Notes: a model not told the origin generated them from the sequence alone. 7,718 nt of DNA from Chloroflexota bacterium (GCA_024276255.1 JAJRXO010000072.1:1-7718), one strand, 5' to 3'; shown: positions 1 to 7,185, counted from the first letter of the stretch. A program made the numbers and translations.

Positions 1-81
1 AAAGTGTTGCCCGAGACATTGGACGACACCTACCAACGCCTGCACGATCTACTGCAACAGTTCCCGCCCCCTACCCCGTAG
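1..81 (+). CDS. C-terminal end of an unidentified protein (partial)
   Basis: Frame 1 is open from the window edge to a TAG at 79-81 and gives 26 residues, beginning KVLPETLDDTYQRLHDLL and ending in a proline-rich tail (QQFPPPTP). The part before the tail looks like an amphipathic helix, which is a common way for a soluble protein to end. No family can be recognised from this little. Its strand and the 65-base spacing to the acyl-CoA dehydrogenase fit a shared transcription unit, but do not prove it. The main support is the open frame at the edge in an otherwise tightly packed region; a chance open frame of 26 codons is possible. Confidence 0.45.
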   Translation, partial: KVLPETLDDTYQRLHDLLQQFPPPTP

Positions 82-146
82 CACCCGGTTGTGCGACGGC
101 TGGCAATAATCTTCATCCACCATCCATTGCAACCAGGAGTAAACTC

Positions 147-1316
<1,170 letters not shown>

Positions 1317-1322
1317 ACCCGC

Positions 1323-1327
1323 GGAGG
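1323..1327 (+). promoter_or_regulatory. Ribosome binding site that selects the inner ATG of the dehydrogenase gene
   Basis: GGAGG lies 1 base before an ATG at 1329 and 7 bases before a second in-frame ATG at 1335. Only the second spacing allows normal initiation, so the protein should begin MRALVFH rather than MLMRALVFH. Confidence 0.8.
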
Positions 1328-1334
1328 AATGCTT

Positions 1335-2372
1335 ATGCGAGCCCTTGTCTTTCATCGTCACAGTCCCGATCTCGATGTGTATGATCTGATCGAACTGCCC
1401 GTGCCCGAGATCGGGCCGGAAGAGGTGCTGATCAAAGTGCATTATGCAGCGCTCAATCGACTCGACGATTGGGTGCGTCGGGGCTGGAAGGGCCTGAACC
1501 TGCACCTGCCCCATGTTCCGGGCTCGGATTTCGCCGGGGAGATCGTCGCCGTGGGCGATCGAGTCAGCGAGTGGCAGCCGGGCCAGCTGGTGACCGGCAA
1601 TCCCACGTTGTTTTGCAATCGCTGTCGCTACTGCGAACGCGGCGATCATCACCTGTGCGAGCATTTTGCGATTGTGGGGGAGCATGTGGCCGGCAGCTAT
1701 GCCGAATTTATGAAACTACCGGCCCGCAATCTGATAGCTGTGCCCGATGGTTTTGACCTGAAACTGGCGGCAGCAGCCAGCCTGGTGCATCTGACAGCCT
1801 GGCGCAACCTGATCGTGGATGGCGGGCTGCGGCCCGGCGAGACCGTGCTCATCGTCGGCGCCGGCGGCGGTGTGAACATCGCCGCCCTGCAACTGGCGCG
1901 ACTGACTGGGGCCACGGTATGGGTGGTGGCCGGGAACGCCGAAAAGGCCGCTCGCGTCCATGCCCTGGGCGCCGATTGGGTGATCGACCGCAGCCAGGAG
2001 CCCAATTTGGGCAAAGCGGTGTGGCGAAAGAGTGGTCGCCAGGGCGTGGATGTGGTGGTCGACAATGTAGGCGCCGCCACCTGGTCCCAGAGCCTGCGCT
2101 GCCTGGGTAAGGGCGGCCGCCTGCTGACCGTGGGCGGCACGAGCGGCTATGGGACGGCCACGCCCGTCAACCTCATTTTCGGCCGCCAGTTGCGCATCAT
2201 CGGCAGCTCAATGGGGAACATGGATGATGCCCGGCGGATGTTCCATCTGCTGTTTAAGGGGCGCTTCACGCCTGTGATCGACAGCGAGTGGCCCCTGCAT
2301 GATTATGTTCCCGCGCTGCAACGTATGTTGTCCGGCGAGCATTTCGGCAAGATCCTGATCTCTGTTTTATAA
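1335..2372 (+). CDS. Zinc-lobe medium-chain dehydrogenase/reductase (ADH/quinone oxidoreductase type)
   Basis: This is an NAD(P)-dependent oxidoreductase of the medium-chain superfamily, 345 residues from the preferred ATG. The N-terminal GroES-like domain carries CNRCRYC followed by a fourth cysteine (Cys94, 97, 100 and 108), the structural zinc lobe of alcohol dehydrogenases. The nucleotide-binding domain has VLIVGAGGGVNIAALQLA (171-188), close to the quinone-oxidoreductase form of the Rossmann loop, and DVVVDNVG further on. The catalytic zinc ligands look absent: NRLDD (41-45) replaces the usual Cys-x-His/Ser-Asp, GSDFAG (63-68) replaces Gly-His-Glu, and there is no cysteine around 145-155. 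I recall a described subgroup with exactly this combination, so it is unusual but not new. Substrate unknown; the adjacent acyl-CoA dehydrogenase suggests lipid or acid metabolism. It lies 18 bases after that gene, likely in the same transcript. Confidence 0.9.
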   Translation: MRALVFHRHSPDLDVYDLIELPVPEIGPEEVLIKVHYAALNRLDDWVRRGWKGLNLHLPHVPGSDFAGEIVAVGDRVSEWQPGQLVTGNPTLFCNRCRYCERGDHHLCEHFAIVGEHVAGSYAEFMKLPARNLIAVPDGFDLKLAAAASLVHLTAWRNLIVDGGLRPGETVLIVGAGGGVNIAALQLARLTGATVWVVAGNAEKAARVHALGADWVIDRSQEPNLGKAVWRKSGRQGVDVVVDNVGAATWSQSLRCLGKGGRLLTVGGTSGYGTATPVNLIFGRQLRIIGSSMGNMDDARRMFHLLFKGRFTPVIDSEWPLHDYVPALQRMLSGEHFGKILISVL

Positions 2373-2391
2373 GGCTGAGCAGGGATCAGCG

Positions 2392-2443
2392 GGAGAGCAG
2401 GACGCGGACAGGAAAGGAAAAACAGCTCTCCTCGTCCGCGTCC
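2392..2443 (+). repeat. Two interlocked inverted repeats after the dehydrogenase gene
   Basis: A perfect 10-base inverted repeat, GGACGCGGAC (2400-2409) with GTCCGCGTCC (2434-2443), spans a 24-base loop. A second, 7-base pair, GGAGAGC (2392-2398) with GCTCTCC (2425-2431), interlocks with it. The two stems share no bases but cross each other, so an RNA could form either one, or a strained pseudoknot. No T-run follows, so this is not a standard intrinsic terminator, although it sits 20 bases after the stop where 3'-end processing or Rho-dependent termination would be expected. Apart from this and the possible promoter at 2526-2555, the 2373-2626 gap shows nothing I can name. Confidence 0.5.
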
Positions 2444-2525
2444 AGGAATCTGATTCATTGGCCAAAGACCTTGTTCAGCAAGCCTGCGGGCTGAAATCGT
2501 CTGGGGCGGAATCGGGGCATCAAGG

Positions 2526-2555
2526 TTGGCGTTTTCGGACAATAGCGGCTATGAT
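2526..2555 (+). promoter_or_regulatory. Possible sigma70-type promoter for the DUF1624 gene
   Basis: TTGGCG (2526-2531, 4 of 6 matches to the -35 consensus) is followed after 18 bases by TATGAT (2550-2555, 5 of 6 matches to the -10). Transcription would start near 2562 and leave a leader of about 65 bases before the ATG at 2627. This is the best match in the gap, but such matches arise by chance. Confidence 0.4.
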
Positions 2556-2626
2556 TGCTGGAAGCTTCGCCTTAAATCGCGGGCTTTACTTTTATCTAAC
2601 CCGCTCCATCCCCACCAACACCAACT

Positions 2627-3415
2627 ATGCTCTCTATCTTTTTCAACGATTTCCGCAACAGCATCCGCCCCCTGTGGCATTTACGCCCGGGTCGCCTGTG
2701 GGAGGTGGATGCGTTGCGCGGCGTGGCCATCGTTCTGATGGTCATTTATCATCTGATGTGGGATCTTCACGGCTTTGCCGGCCTGGATATCGACCTGTAC
2801 CAGGGCTTCTGGCACTATTTTCAACGCCTTGACGCTTCTATGTTCACCGGCCTGGTAGGCGTTTCTCTCACCTTGCGCTATCATTCCCAGATCCGCCGCG
2901 GGACCGTTCGCTACAGTCCCTATCTGAGACGGGGGCTGGTGATCTTCGCCTGGGGTTTGGTCGTGGGCGTCGCCACGTATCTGTTCGATCCCGCGCGCTA
3001 CGTGCGTTTTGGCATCCTGCACCTGATTGGTTTTTCCATCATTATCGCCTATCCTCTGATCCGCCACCGTTGGCTGAGCGGCATACTGGGCCTGTTCCTG
3101 TTGGGCTTCGCGCAAATTGCCGGTTTTTTTGCCGTAGATTCGCCATGGTTGGGCTGGCTGGGGCTTTCTGCCACCATTCGCCCGGCGCTGGACTATTTCC
3201 CGGTGATTCCCTGGCTGGGCGTGGTATTGCTGGGAATCTTTGTGGGCCACACAGTATTCCCGGGGGGCCGGCCGCGCTGGCGTACAATGGATCCCGAGGC
3301 GATCGGGCCTCTACGCCTATTGCGACTGGCCGGCCAGAATGGGCTTTTGATTTATCTGTTGCATCAGCCGTTTCTGATTCTGTCGCTCACATTGCTGGGC
3401 GTGATTCGCCTGTAA
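2627..3415 (+). CDS. DUF1624 / HGSNAT-like integral membrane protein, putative transmembrane acyltransferase
   Basis: This is a 262-residue polytopic membrane protein of the family related to the catalytic part of heparan-alpha-glucosaminide N-acetyltransferase. The hallmarks are RLWEVDALRGVAIVLMVIYH (23-42), with the conserved Asp-x-Leu-Arg-Gly, the histidine in FGILHLIGFS (128-137), PVIPWLGVVLLGI (192-204), and GQNGLLIYLLHQP (236-248) in the last helix. About seven helices are visible, near 32-48, 70-86, 102-120, 127-146, 150-170, 194-210 and 236-256, with positively charged loops such as 84-102. In the eukaryotic relative, acetyl groups from acetyl-CoA are moved across the membrane to a sugar; the bacterial substrate is unknown. 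No Shine-Dalgarno precedes the ATG. A TAA in frame at 2597 and the lack of another ATG, GTG or TTG before the family motif still leave this as the only reasonable start. It converges on zwf with 6 bases between the stops. Confidence 0.88.
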   Translation: MLSIFFNDFRNSIRPLWHLRPGRLWEVDALRGVAIVLMVIYHLMWDLHGFAGLDIDLYQGFWHYFQRLDASMFTGLVGVSLTLRYHSQIRRGTVRYSPYLRRGLVIFAWGLVVGVATYLFDPARYVRFGILHLIGFSIIIAYPLIRHRWLSGILGLFLLGFAQIAGFFAVDSPWLGWLGLSATIRPALDYFPVIPWLGVVLLGIFVGHTVFPGGRPRWRTMDPEAIGPLRLLRLAGQNGLLIYLLHQPFLILSLTLLGVIRL

Positions 3416-3421
3416 CGACCC

Positions 3422-4915
3422 TCAATCGTCTAGACAGCGCTGGCTCCAGGCGCGACCGCTGGCAGCCAGCAGGGTGTCGGCCAATGCTGGCCCCCACGAG
3501 CCAGGCTCATAAAAGCTGAGGGGCGGGCCGTTACCCTGTTCCCAGCCCTGCTGGATGGCGTCGATGATGCGCCAGGAGTGTTCGATCTCGTCGGCGCGGG
3601 AGAAAAGGGAGGCATCACCGAGTAGGGCATCGAGCAGCAGGCGTTCGTAGGCCTGGGGCAGGGCTTTGGCGCCGAAGGTGGGGGCAAAGTGAAAGGTCAT
3701 GTCCACCGATTCGGTGCGCATACCGGCGCCGGGCACCTTGGTCTGGAAACTGAGATGGAAGCCCTCATCAGGCTGCAGGCAGAACGAAAGCTCATTGGGC
3801 TCGATGACGGAATTGTCCTCGTTGAACAGCATGTGGGGCACATCTTTGAAACGAATGGTGACCTCGGTGACTTTCTGGGCCAGGGCCTTGCCCGAGCGCA
3901 GATAGAAGGGTACGCCCTGCCAGCGCCAGTTGTTAACATAAAGCTCCAACGCCGCGTAGGTTGGCGTTTCCGAGTCCGGATCGACGCCAGGTTCCTTGCG
4001 ATAGGTCGGGCCGCTGCCATCAGCCGAGCGGTACTGGGCGCGCACGGTGTTGGTGCGCACCGCAGCGCCGGTTGGCGGCTGAATGGCACGCAGCACCTTC
4101 ACTTTCTCGTCCCGGAGCAGCGTGGCATCCCAGGCCGTGGGCGGCTCCATGGCCGTTAGCGTGACAAGCTGCATGAGGTGATTCTGGAACATATCGCGCA
4201 GCACCCCGGCCCTGTCGTAATAGCCGCCCCGTCGTCCCACATCGACGTCTTCGAGTACGGAGATCTGCACATGATCGATATAGCGACGATTCCACACCGG
4301 CTCGAAAATGGCATTGGCAAAGCGGAACACCATGATGTTCTGCACCGTTTCTTTGCCCAGGTAATGATCAATGCGGTAGATCTGTTCTTCCTGGAAGACC
4401 TGATGAATGCGCCGGTTGAGATCGCGTGCACTTTGCAGATCACTGCCGAAGGGTTTTTCGATCACCACCCGCGTAAAGCCTGCTTCGGAGTTGGCCAGGC
4501 CCACAGCGCCCAGCGTTTCCACGATGGGGGCGTAGAGGCTGGGCGGGGTGGAGAGATAAAACAGGCGATTGCCCGGGAGATTATACTTTTTTTCCAGTTT
4601 CTGCAGGGTCGCTGCCAGCGTCTTGTAGGCGTCGGCGTCGTCGTAGCTGATGCGCTGGTAGTAGAGTCGCTGGCTGAATTCCTCCCAGGGCTGGCAATCA
4701 TCGCCGCTGAGGCGACCGAATCGGTCCACGCCTTCCTGCATGCGCGCCCGGAAGGCTTCGTTGCTCAGATCGCTGCGCGCAGCACCGACGATGACATAAT
4801 TGGCTGGCAGCATCCCGGCGCAGACCAGGCTGTGCAGGGCTGGCACCAGTTTGCGGTAGGTGAGGTCACCAGAGGCCCCGAAGATGACAATGGTAACGGG
4901 ATCAGGTGTGTGCAT
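3422..4915 (-). CDS. zwf: Glucose-6-phosphate 1-dehydrogenase
   Basis: The enzyme oxidises glucose 6-phosphate to 6-phosphogluconolactone with NADP+ (or NAD+), the committed step of the oxidative pentose phosphate pathway, in the cytoplasm. Its 497 residues are typical. The N-terminal Rossmann domain has IFGASGDLTYRKL (11-23) for the dinucleotide and EKPFG (153-157). The active-site signature RIDHYLGKE (181-189) contains the substrate-binding histidine, and QNHLMQL (244-250) holds His246 at the catalytic-base position. YLRSGK (338-343) is another conserved substrate-side segment. The ATG follows AAGGA (minus strand of 4922-4926) by 6 bases, so the start is firm. It is the last gene of the pgl-tal-zwf group, 59 bases after tal, with a terminator-like hairpin in that gap. 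No opcA activator gene, often linked to zwf in cyanobacteria and actinobacteria, is present in the window. Confidence 0.98.
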   Translation of the reverse strand: MHTPDPVTIVIFGASGDLTYRKLVPALHSLVCAGMLPANYVIVGAARSDLSNEAFRARMQEGVDRFGRLSGDDCQPWEEFSQRLYYQRISYDDADAYKTLAATLQKLEKKYNLPGNRLFYLSTPPSLYAPIVETLGAVGLANSEAGFTRVVIEKPFGSDLQSARDLNRRIHQVFQEEQIYRIDHYLGKETVQNIMVFRFANAIFEPVWNRRYIDHVQISVLEDVDVGRRGGYYDRAGVLRDMFQNHLMQLVTLTAMEPPTAWDATLLRDEKVKVLRAIQPPTGAAVRTNTVRAQYRSADGSGPTYRKEPGVDPDSETPTYAALELYVNNWRWQGVPFYLRSGKALAQKVTEVTIRFKDVPHMLFNEDNSVIEPNELSFCLQPDEGFHLSFQTKVPGAGMRTESVDMTFHFAPTFGAKALPQAYERLLLDALLGDASLFSRADEIEHSWRIIDAIQQGWEQGNGPPLSFYEPGSWGPALADTLLAASGRAWSQRCLDD

Positions 4916-4931
4916 GGTATTTCCTTGAGAG

Positions 4932-4959
4932 AAAAAGGGCGAACCATCGTCCGCCCTTT
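4932..4959 (-). terminator. Terminator- or attenuator-like hairpin between tal and zwf
   Basis: Read on the minus strand, AAAGGGCG (4959-4952), a 10-base loop, and CGCCCTTT (4941-4934) form a perfect 8-base stem. The 3' arm runs into two more Ts, giving TTTTT across 4936-4932. It begins 15 bases after the tal stop and ends 5 bases before the zwf Shine-Dalgarno (4926-4922). It could stop part of the tal transcription before zwf, act as a 3' stabiliser for tal mRNA, or switch with zwf ribosome access. The T-run is short, so termination may be partial. Confidence 0.6.
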
Positions 4960-4974
4960 ATTGGTAGGGTTTGT

Positions 4975-6075
4975 TCAGTTGCGGGCGGCCAGAGCCTGGC
5001 AGCGCTGGGCAATGGAGTCGAGCAGGCTGTGGAAGCTTTTGGCAAACGAGGCCACGCCGGCAACCTGCAAATCGGCCGTTATTTTATCGAAATCGATGCC
5101 GAGGTCGGCCAGGGCAGCGATGCGCTGTTCCGCCAGATCGACATCTTCATCGATGGTGCGCGCCAGACGGCCATGGTCCATGGTGGCTTCCAGGGTCTTC
5201 AGCGGCAGGGTGTTGACGGTGTGGGGGCCTATGAGGGTCTCGACATAGAGCACATCGGAATAAGCTGGATTCTTGGTGCTGGTGCTGGCCCACAGCGGCC
5301 GCTGTACCCGGGCGCCCTGGCTGGCCAGCGCCTGCCAGCGTTCCCCGGCAATTATCTGCTGGAAGCGACGATAGGCGAGTTTGGCGTTGGCAATGGCAAT
5401 CGTGCCCTGCAGTTCTTTGTTGCCCGCGGCCTGCAATTGTCTGTCGACCACGCCGTCGATACGGCTGACAAAGAATGAGGCCACCGAAGCCACGTGGTGC
5501 AGGGCTTCTCCGGCCTGCGCCCGCGCTTCCAGCCCTTCGATGTAGGCGAAGGCCACGTTTTCGTAATCGGCCAAAGAGAACATGAGCGTGGCGTTGACAT
5601 TGATGCCCTCGCTGATCAGCTGGCGGATGGCCGGGATGCCGGCGGCTGTGGCGGGAACCTTGATCATGATATTGGGACGATCGAGCGCCTGCCACAGGCG
5701 GCGGGCTTCGGCTACGGTGCCTGCGGTGTCATCGGCCAGATCTGGGGAGACCTCGAGGCTGACATAGCCATCGCCGCCTTCGCTGGCGTCATACAGGGGG
5801 CGCAGGAGATCGGCTGCTTCGCCTACATCCCCGCGTGAGATCTCATCGTAGATGCCGAAGGTATCGGCGCCGGTAACCAGCAGGCGAGCCAGATCGTCGT
5901 CATAGTCATTGCTGCCGCTGATGGCCTTGTCGAAAATGGTGGGGTTGGAAGTAACCCCGCGCACGCCCTGTTCGATCAGGCTTTGCAGTTTTCCACCGCG
6001 GATGATCTCGCGACTGATGAAGTCGAGCCATGCGGATTGGCCAAAGTTGGTGTAGAGTTTGTGTAATGTGGTCAT
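4975..6075 (-). CDS. tal: Transaldolase (stand-alone, long form)
   Basis: The enzyme moves a three-carbon dihydroxyacetone unit from sedoheptulose 7-phosphate to glyceraldehyde 3-phosphate in the non-oxidative pentose phosphate branch, through a Schiff base on lysine. From the preferred start there are 366 residues, the length of the long actinobacterial/cyanobacterial-type transaldolases. Motifs are WLDFISRE (16-23), GVTSNPTIFDKAISGS (40-55), YVSLEVSP (104-111) and NIMIKVPAT (135-143), with Lys139 as the likely Schiff-base residue. GINVNATLMFSL (157-168), SRIDG (204-208) and TSTKNPAYSD (265-274) follow. An ATG at 6093 would add MQGNET, but it has no Shine-Dalgarno, while the ATG at 6075 has AAGGT 9 bases upstream and matches the usual MTTL-like beginning. 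In some bacteria Tal is fused to phosphoglucose isomerase; here a stop follows the Tal domain directly. Confidence 0.96.
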   Translation of the reverse strand: MTTLHKLYTNFGQSAWLDFISREIIRGGKLQSLIEQGVRGVTSNPTIFDKAISGSNDYDDDLARLLVTGADTFGIYDEISRGDVGEAADLLRPLYDASEGGDGYVSLEVSPDLADDTAGTVAEARRLWQALDRPNIMIKVPATAAGIPAIRQLISEGINVNATLMFSLADYENVAFAYIEGLEARAQAGEALHHVASVASFFVSRIDGVVDRQLQAAGNKELQGTIAIANAKLAYRRFQQIIAGERWQALASQGARVQRPLWASTSTKNPAYSDVLYVETLIGPHTVNTLPLKTLEATMDHGRLARTIDEDVDLAEQRIAALADLGIDFDKITADLQVAGVASFAKSFHSLLDSIAQRCQALAARN

Positions 6076-6084
6076 TGTTTCGTT

Positions 6085-6089
6085 ACCTT
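6085..6089 (-). promoter_or_regulatory. Ribosome binding site that selects the inner ATG of tal
   Basis: AAGGT on the minus strand lies 9 bases before the ATG at 6075 and inside the codons that would follow an ATG at 6093. The upstream ATG has only A/T-rich bases where a ribosome binding site should be. This favours a 366-residue over a 372-residue transaldolase. Confidence 0.6.
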
Positions 6090-6166
6090 GCATTTATGCG
6101 AATGTATTTTGGCTCCGGGATGTCCGGATTGGCTGTTGATGAAGTGACTGGGGTGGTTGTCGGTGA

Positions 6167-6172
6167 ATTATA
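6167..6172 (-). promoter_or_regulatory. Possible -10 element for tal
   Basis: A perfect TATAAT occurs on the minus strand, about 90 bases before the preferred tal start, with transcription expected near 6160. No good -35 lies 16-18 bases upstream (the 17-base position reads TATCAT). An A-rich stretch on this strand (the complement of 6214-6230) lies about 55-70 bases before the start point, roughly where an UP element could help. A separate tal promoter would explain the wide pgl-tal gap. Confidence 0.4.
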
Positions 6173-6192
6173 ACCTTGTGAGTCAAAGGATG

Positions 6193-6209
6193 ATAGCCCA
6201 CATGGCTAT
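6193..6209. repeat. Inverted repeat ATAGCC-N5-GGCTAT upstream of tal
   Basis: Perfect 6-base arms at 6193-6198 and 6204-6209 flank CACAT. On the plus strand a T-rich tract (6214-6227, TTTTG followed by seven Ts) follows after 4 bases, which looks like an intrinsic terminator for leftward-antisense transcription. On the minus strand the repeat is centred about 41 bases before the expected tal start point, the position of many activator or repressor sites. The sequence cannot decide between these readings. Confidence 0.4.
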
Positions 6210-6240
6210 GGAGTTTTGTTTTTTTGTGTTTCGACCAGGC

Positions 6241-6268
6241 AGGAGTAGGGAGCAGGGAGCAGGGAGTT
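6241..6268. repeat. Heptamer tandem repeat (GGGAGCA type), four units
   Basis: Consecutive 7-base units read AGGAGTA, GGGAGCA, GGGAGCA and GGGAGTT. The two central units are identical and the outer two differ by one or two bases. This matches the style of the short tandemly repeated repetitive sequences known between genes of cyanobacteria, and I associate it with some Chloroflexota as well. Confidence 0.75.
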
Positions 6269-6277
6269 TGGTTCCGG

Positions 6278-6317
6278 CTTGTCCGGTTGTTTACTTGTCT
6301 ACCTGCCTACTTATCTA
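6278..6317. repeat. Degenerate octamer tandem repeat (CTTGTCTA type), five units
   Basis: Consecutive 8-base units read CTTGTCCG, GTTGTTTA, CTTGTCTA, CCTGCCTA and CTTATCTA, all within two mismatches of CTTGTCTA. The array starts 9 bases after the heptamer array ends and has a different period and composition, so two separate repeat families lie side by side in one gap. Confidence 0.6.
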
Positions 6318-6378
6318 CCGCAGGGGCGGCTTCGCATGGGGTTCTACCTGGCTTCGGCTTGGCGGCGTCATGAATGAA

Positions 6379-6405
6379 GCGTGAGGTCGGGGGGCAGCGT
6401 CACGC
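6379..6405 (-). terminator. Weak hairpin just after the pgl stop
   Basis: GCGTGA and TCACGC make a 6-base stem with a 15-base loop, ending 3 bases from the pgl stop codon. On the pgl strand the stem is followed by TTCATTC, which is not a proper T-run. It may mark the pgl 3' end, but termination is not well supported. Confidence 0.25.
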
Positions 6406-6408
6406 ATT

Positions 6409-7179
6409 TCAGACGGGCGCAAAGGGGGGGCTCTTACCCGAGGGGAGCAGACCGGCGGCTGCGGCCGCACTTTCATCCAGCAGCCAGTGCAGCTTGCCGC
6501 GCGAGGGGCGGACACGCGCCGCTGGTAGCGACGTATCGCCGTCTGCGGCCGTGAATATCTGCTGTAATGCCGGGCCTTTACTGGCGCCGGTGACCAAGAA
6601 CAGGTCGTAGGCGCTGCGGTTGAGCACCGGGTAGGTAAGGGTGATGCGGGTGTGTGGTGGTTGAGGGGCATGCCCCACCGCCACCAGGGCTTTGCGCTCG
6701 TTCAGAATAGCGGTGCCGGGGAAGAGTGAGGCTGTGTGGCCATCTGGACCCATACCCAGCAGTATCAAATCGAAACGGGGTCGGGCGTAGGGGCCCAGTT
6801 GAAACACGCCGCGCAGCTCTTGGGCATAGCGTTCTGCTGACTGTTCGGGACTGTTTTGCTCGGTGAGCACGCGGTGGGCGGTGAAGTGAGACAGATGCTT
6901 GAGCAGCAGGGCGTAGCACACGCCATAGTTGCTTTCCGGGTCGTCCGGCGGTACCCAGCGCTCATCGACCCACCACAGGTGGATATCAGCCCAGGGAATA
7001 CGATGCCGCCAGGGTTCGTCGGCCAGCAGGCGGAACAGCGCCCGCGGCGTGCTGCCGCCCGATAGGGCAATGTGCGCCACCCCGCGACGACGAATGGCGC
7101 GATGGCTCACCTGCTCGATGACGTGAGCTGCCAGCAGTGGGATGTGGTCGGTGGGGTGAATGCTGTAGGGTGGGGTCAT
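6409..7179 (-). CDS. pgl: 6-phosphogluconolactonase (DevB/SOL type)
   Basis: The enzyme hydrolyses 6-phospho-glucono-lactone, the Zwf product, to 6-phosphogluconate in the cytoplasm. Its 256 residues are within the usual 220-260 range. Family motifs appear in order: IALSGGSTPRALF (37-49) for phosphate binding, WWVDERWVPPDDPESNYG (69-86), LLGMGPDGHTASLFPG (140-155), and RITLTYPVLNRSAYDLFLVTG (178-198). The last 15 or so residues are a loose Pro/Ser-rich tail. No Shine-Dalgarno precedes the ATG at 7179. Instead, a good promoter lies so close that transcription should start at the ATG itself, which suggests a leaderless mRNA. It is the first gene of the minus-strand pentose phosphate group, is divergent from the methyltransferase gene, and is separated from tal by a 333-base repeat-bearing gap. 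Confidence 0.96.
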   Translation of the reverse strand: MTPPYSIHPTDHIPLLAAHVIEQVSHRAIRRRGVAHIALSGGSTPRALFRLLADEPWRHRIPWADIHLWWVDERWVPPDDPESNYGVCYALLLKHLSHFTAHRVLTEQNSPEQSAERYAQELRGVFQLGPYARPRFDLILLGMGPDGHTASLFPGTAILNERKALVAVGHAPQPPHTRITLTYPVLNRSAYDLFLVTGASKGPALQQIFTAADGDTSLPAARVRPSRGKLHWLLDESAAAAAGLLPSGKSPPFAPV

Positions 7180-7185
7180 ACTACG

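Larger units (their letters stand above)
6076..6408. other. 333-base gap between pgl and tal, repeat-bearing
   Basis: No believable gene lies here. An open frame on the plus strand (6157-6384, 75 codons) runs through the tandem repeats, lacks a ribosome binding site and resembles no family, so I leave it out. From the tal side outward the gap holds the tal leader, a TATAAT element, an inverted repeat beside a T-rich tract, a heptamer array, an octamer array, and a weak hairpin just after the pgl stop. The stretch 6318-6378 shows nothing I can name. Confidence 0.7.

Noticed and set aside
81..94. GCAC/GTGC hairpin after the first partial gene
   Set aside because: Only four pairs; no terminator features.
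2374..2390. Five-base hairpin GCTGA/TCAGC directly after the dehydrogenase stop
   Set aside because: Too short and without a T-run; expected by chance.
2458..2832. Plus-strand 124-codon open frame overlapping the start of the DUF1624 gene
   Set aside because: It is out of frame with the clearly membrane-type protein it overlaps, and its second half has shadow-frame composition.
4178..5248. Plus-strand open frame of 356 codons antisense to zwf and tal
   Set aside because: It overlaps two certain genes, spans their gap, has no ribosome binding site and resembles no family; long antisense frames are expected in GC-rich coding DNA.
6073..6093. ATG at 6093 as the tal start with a nearly leaderless message from TACATT
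   Set aside because: The -10 match is only 4 of 6 and no -35 was found, while the inner ATG has a Shine-Dalgarno at good distance and the usual protein start.
6241..6317. Possible CRISPR-like or iteron-like array
   Set aside because: Units are only 7 and 8 bases, contiguous and without spacers, in a metabolic gene gap with no replication or Cas gene nearby; simple tandem repeats explain them.
6157..6384. Plus-strand 75-codon open frame in the pgl-tal gap
   Set aside because: It runs through both tandem repeat arrays, has no ribosome binding site and no recognisable domain.
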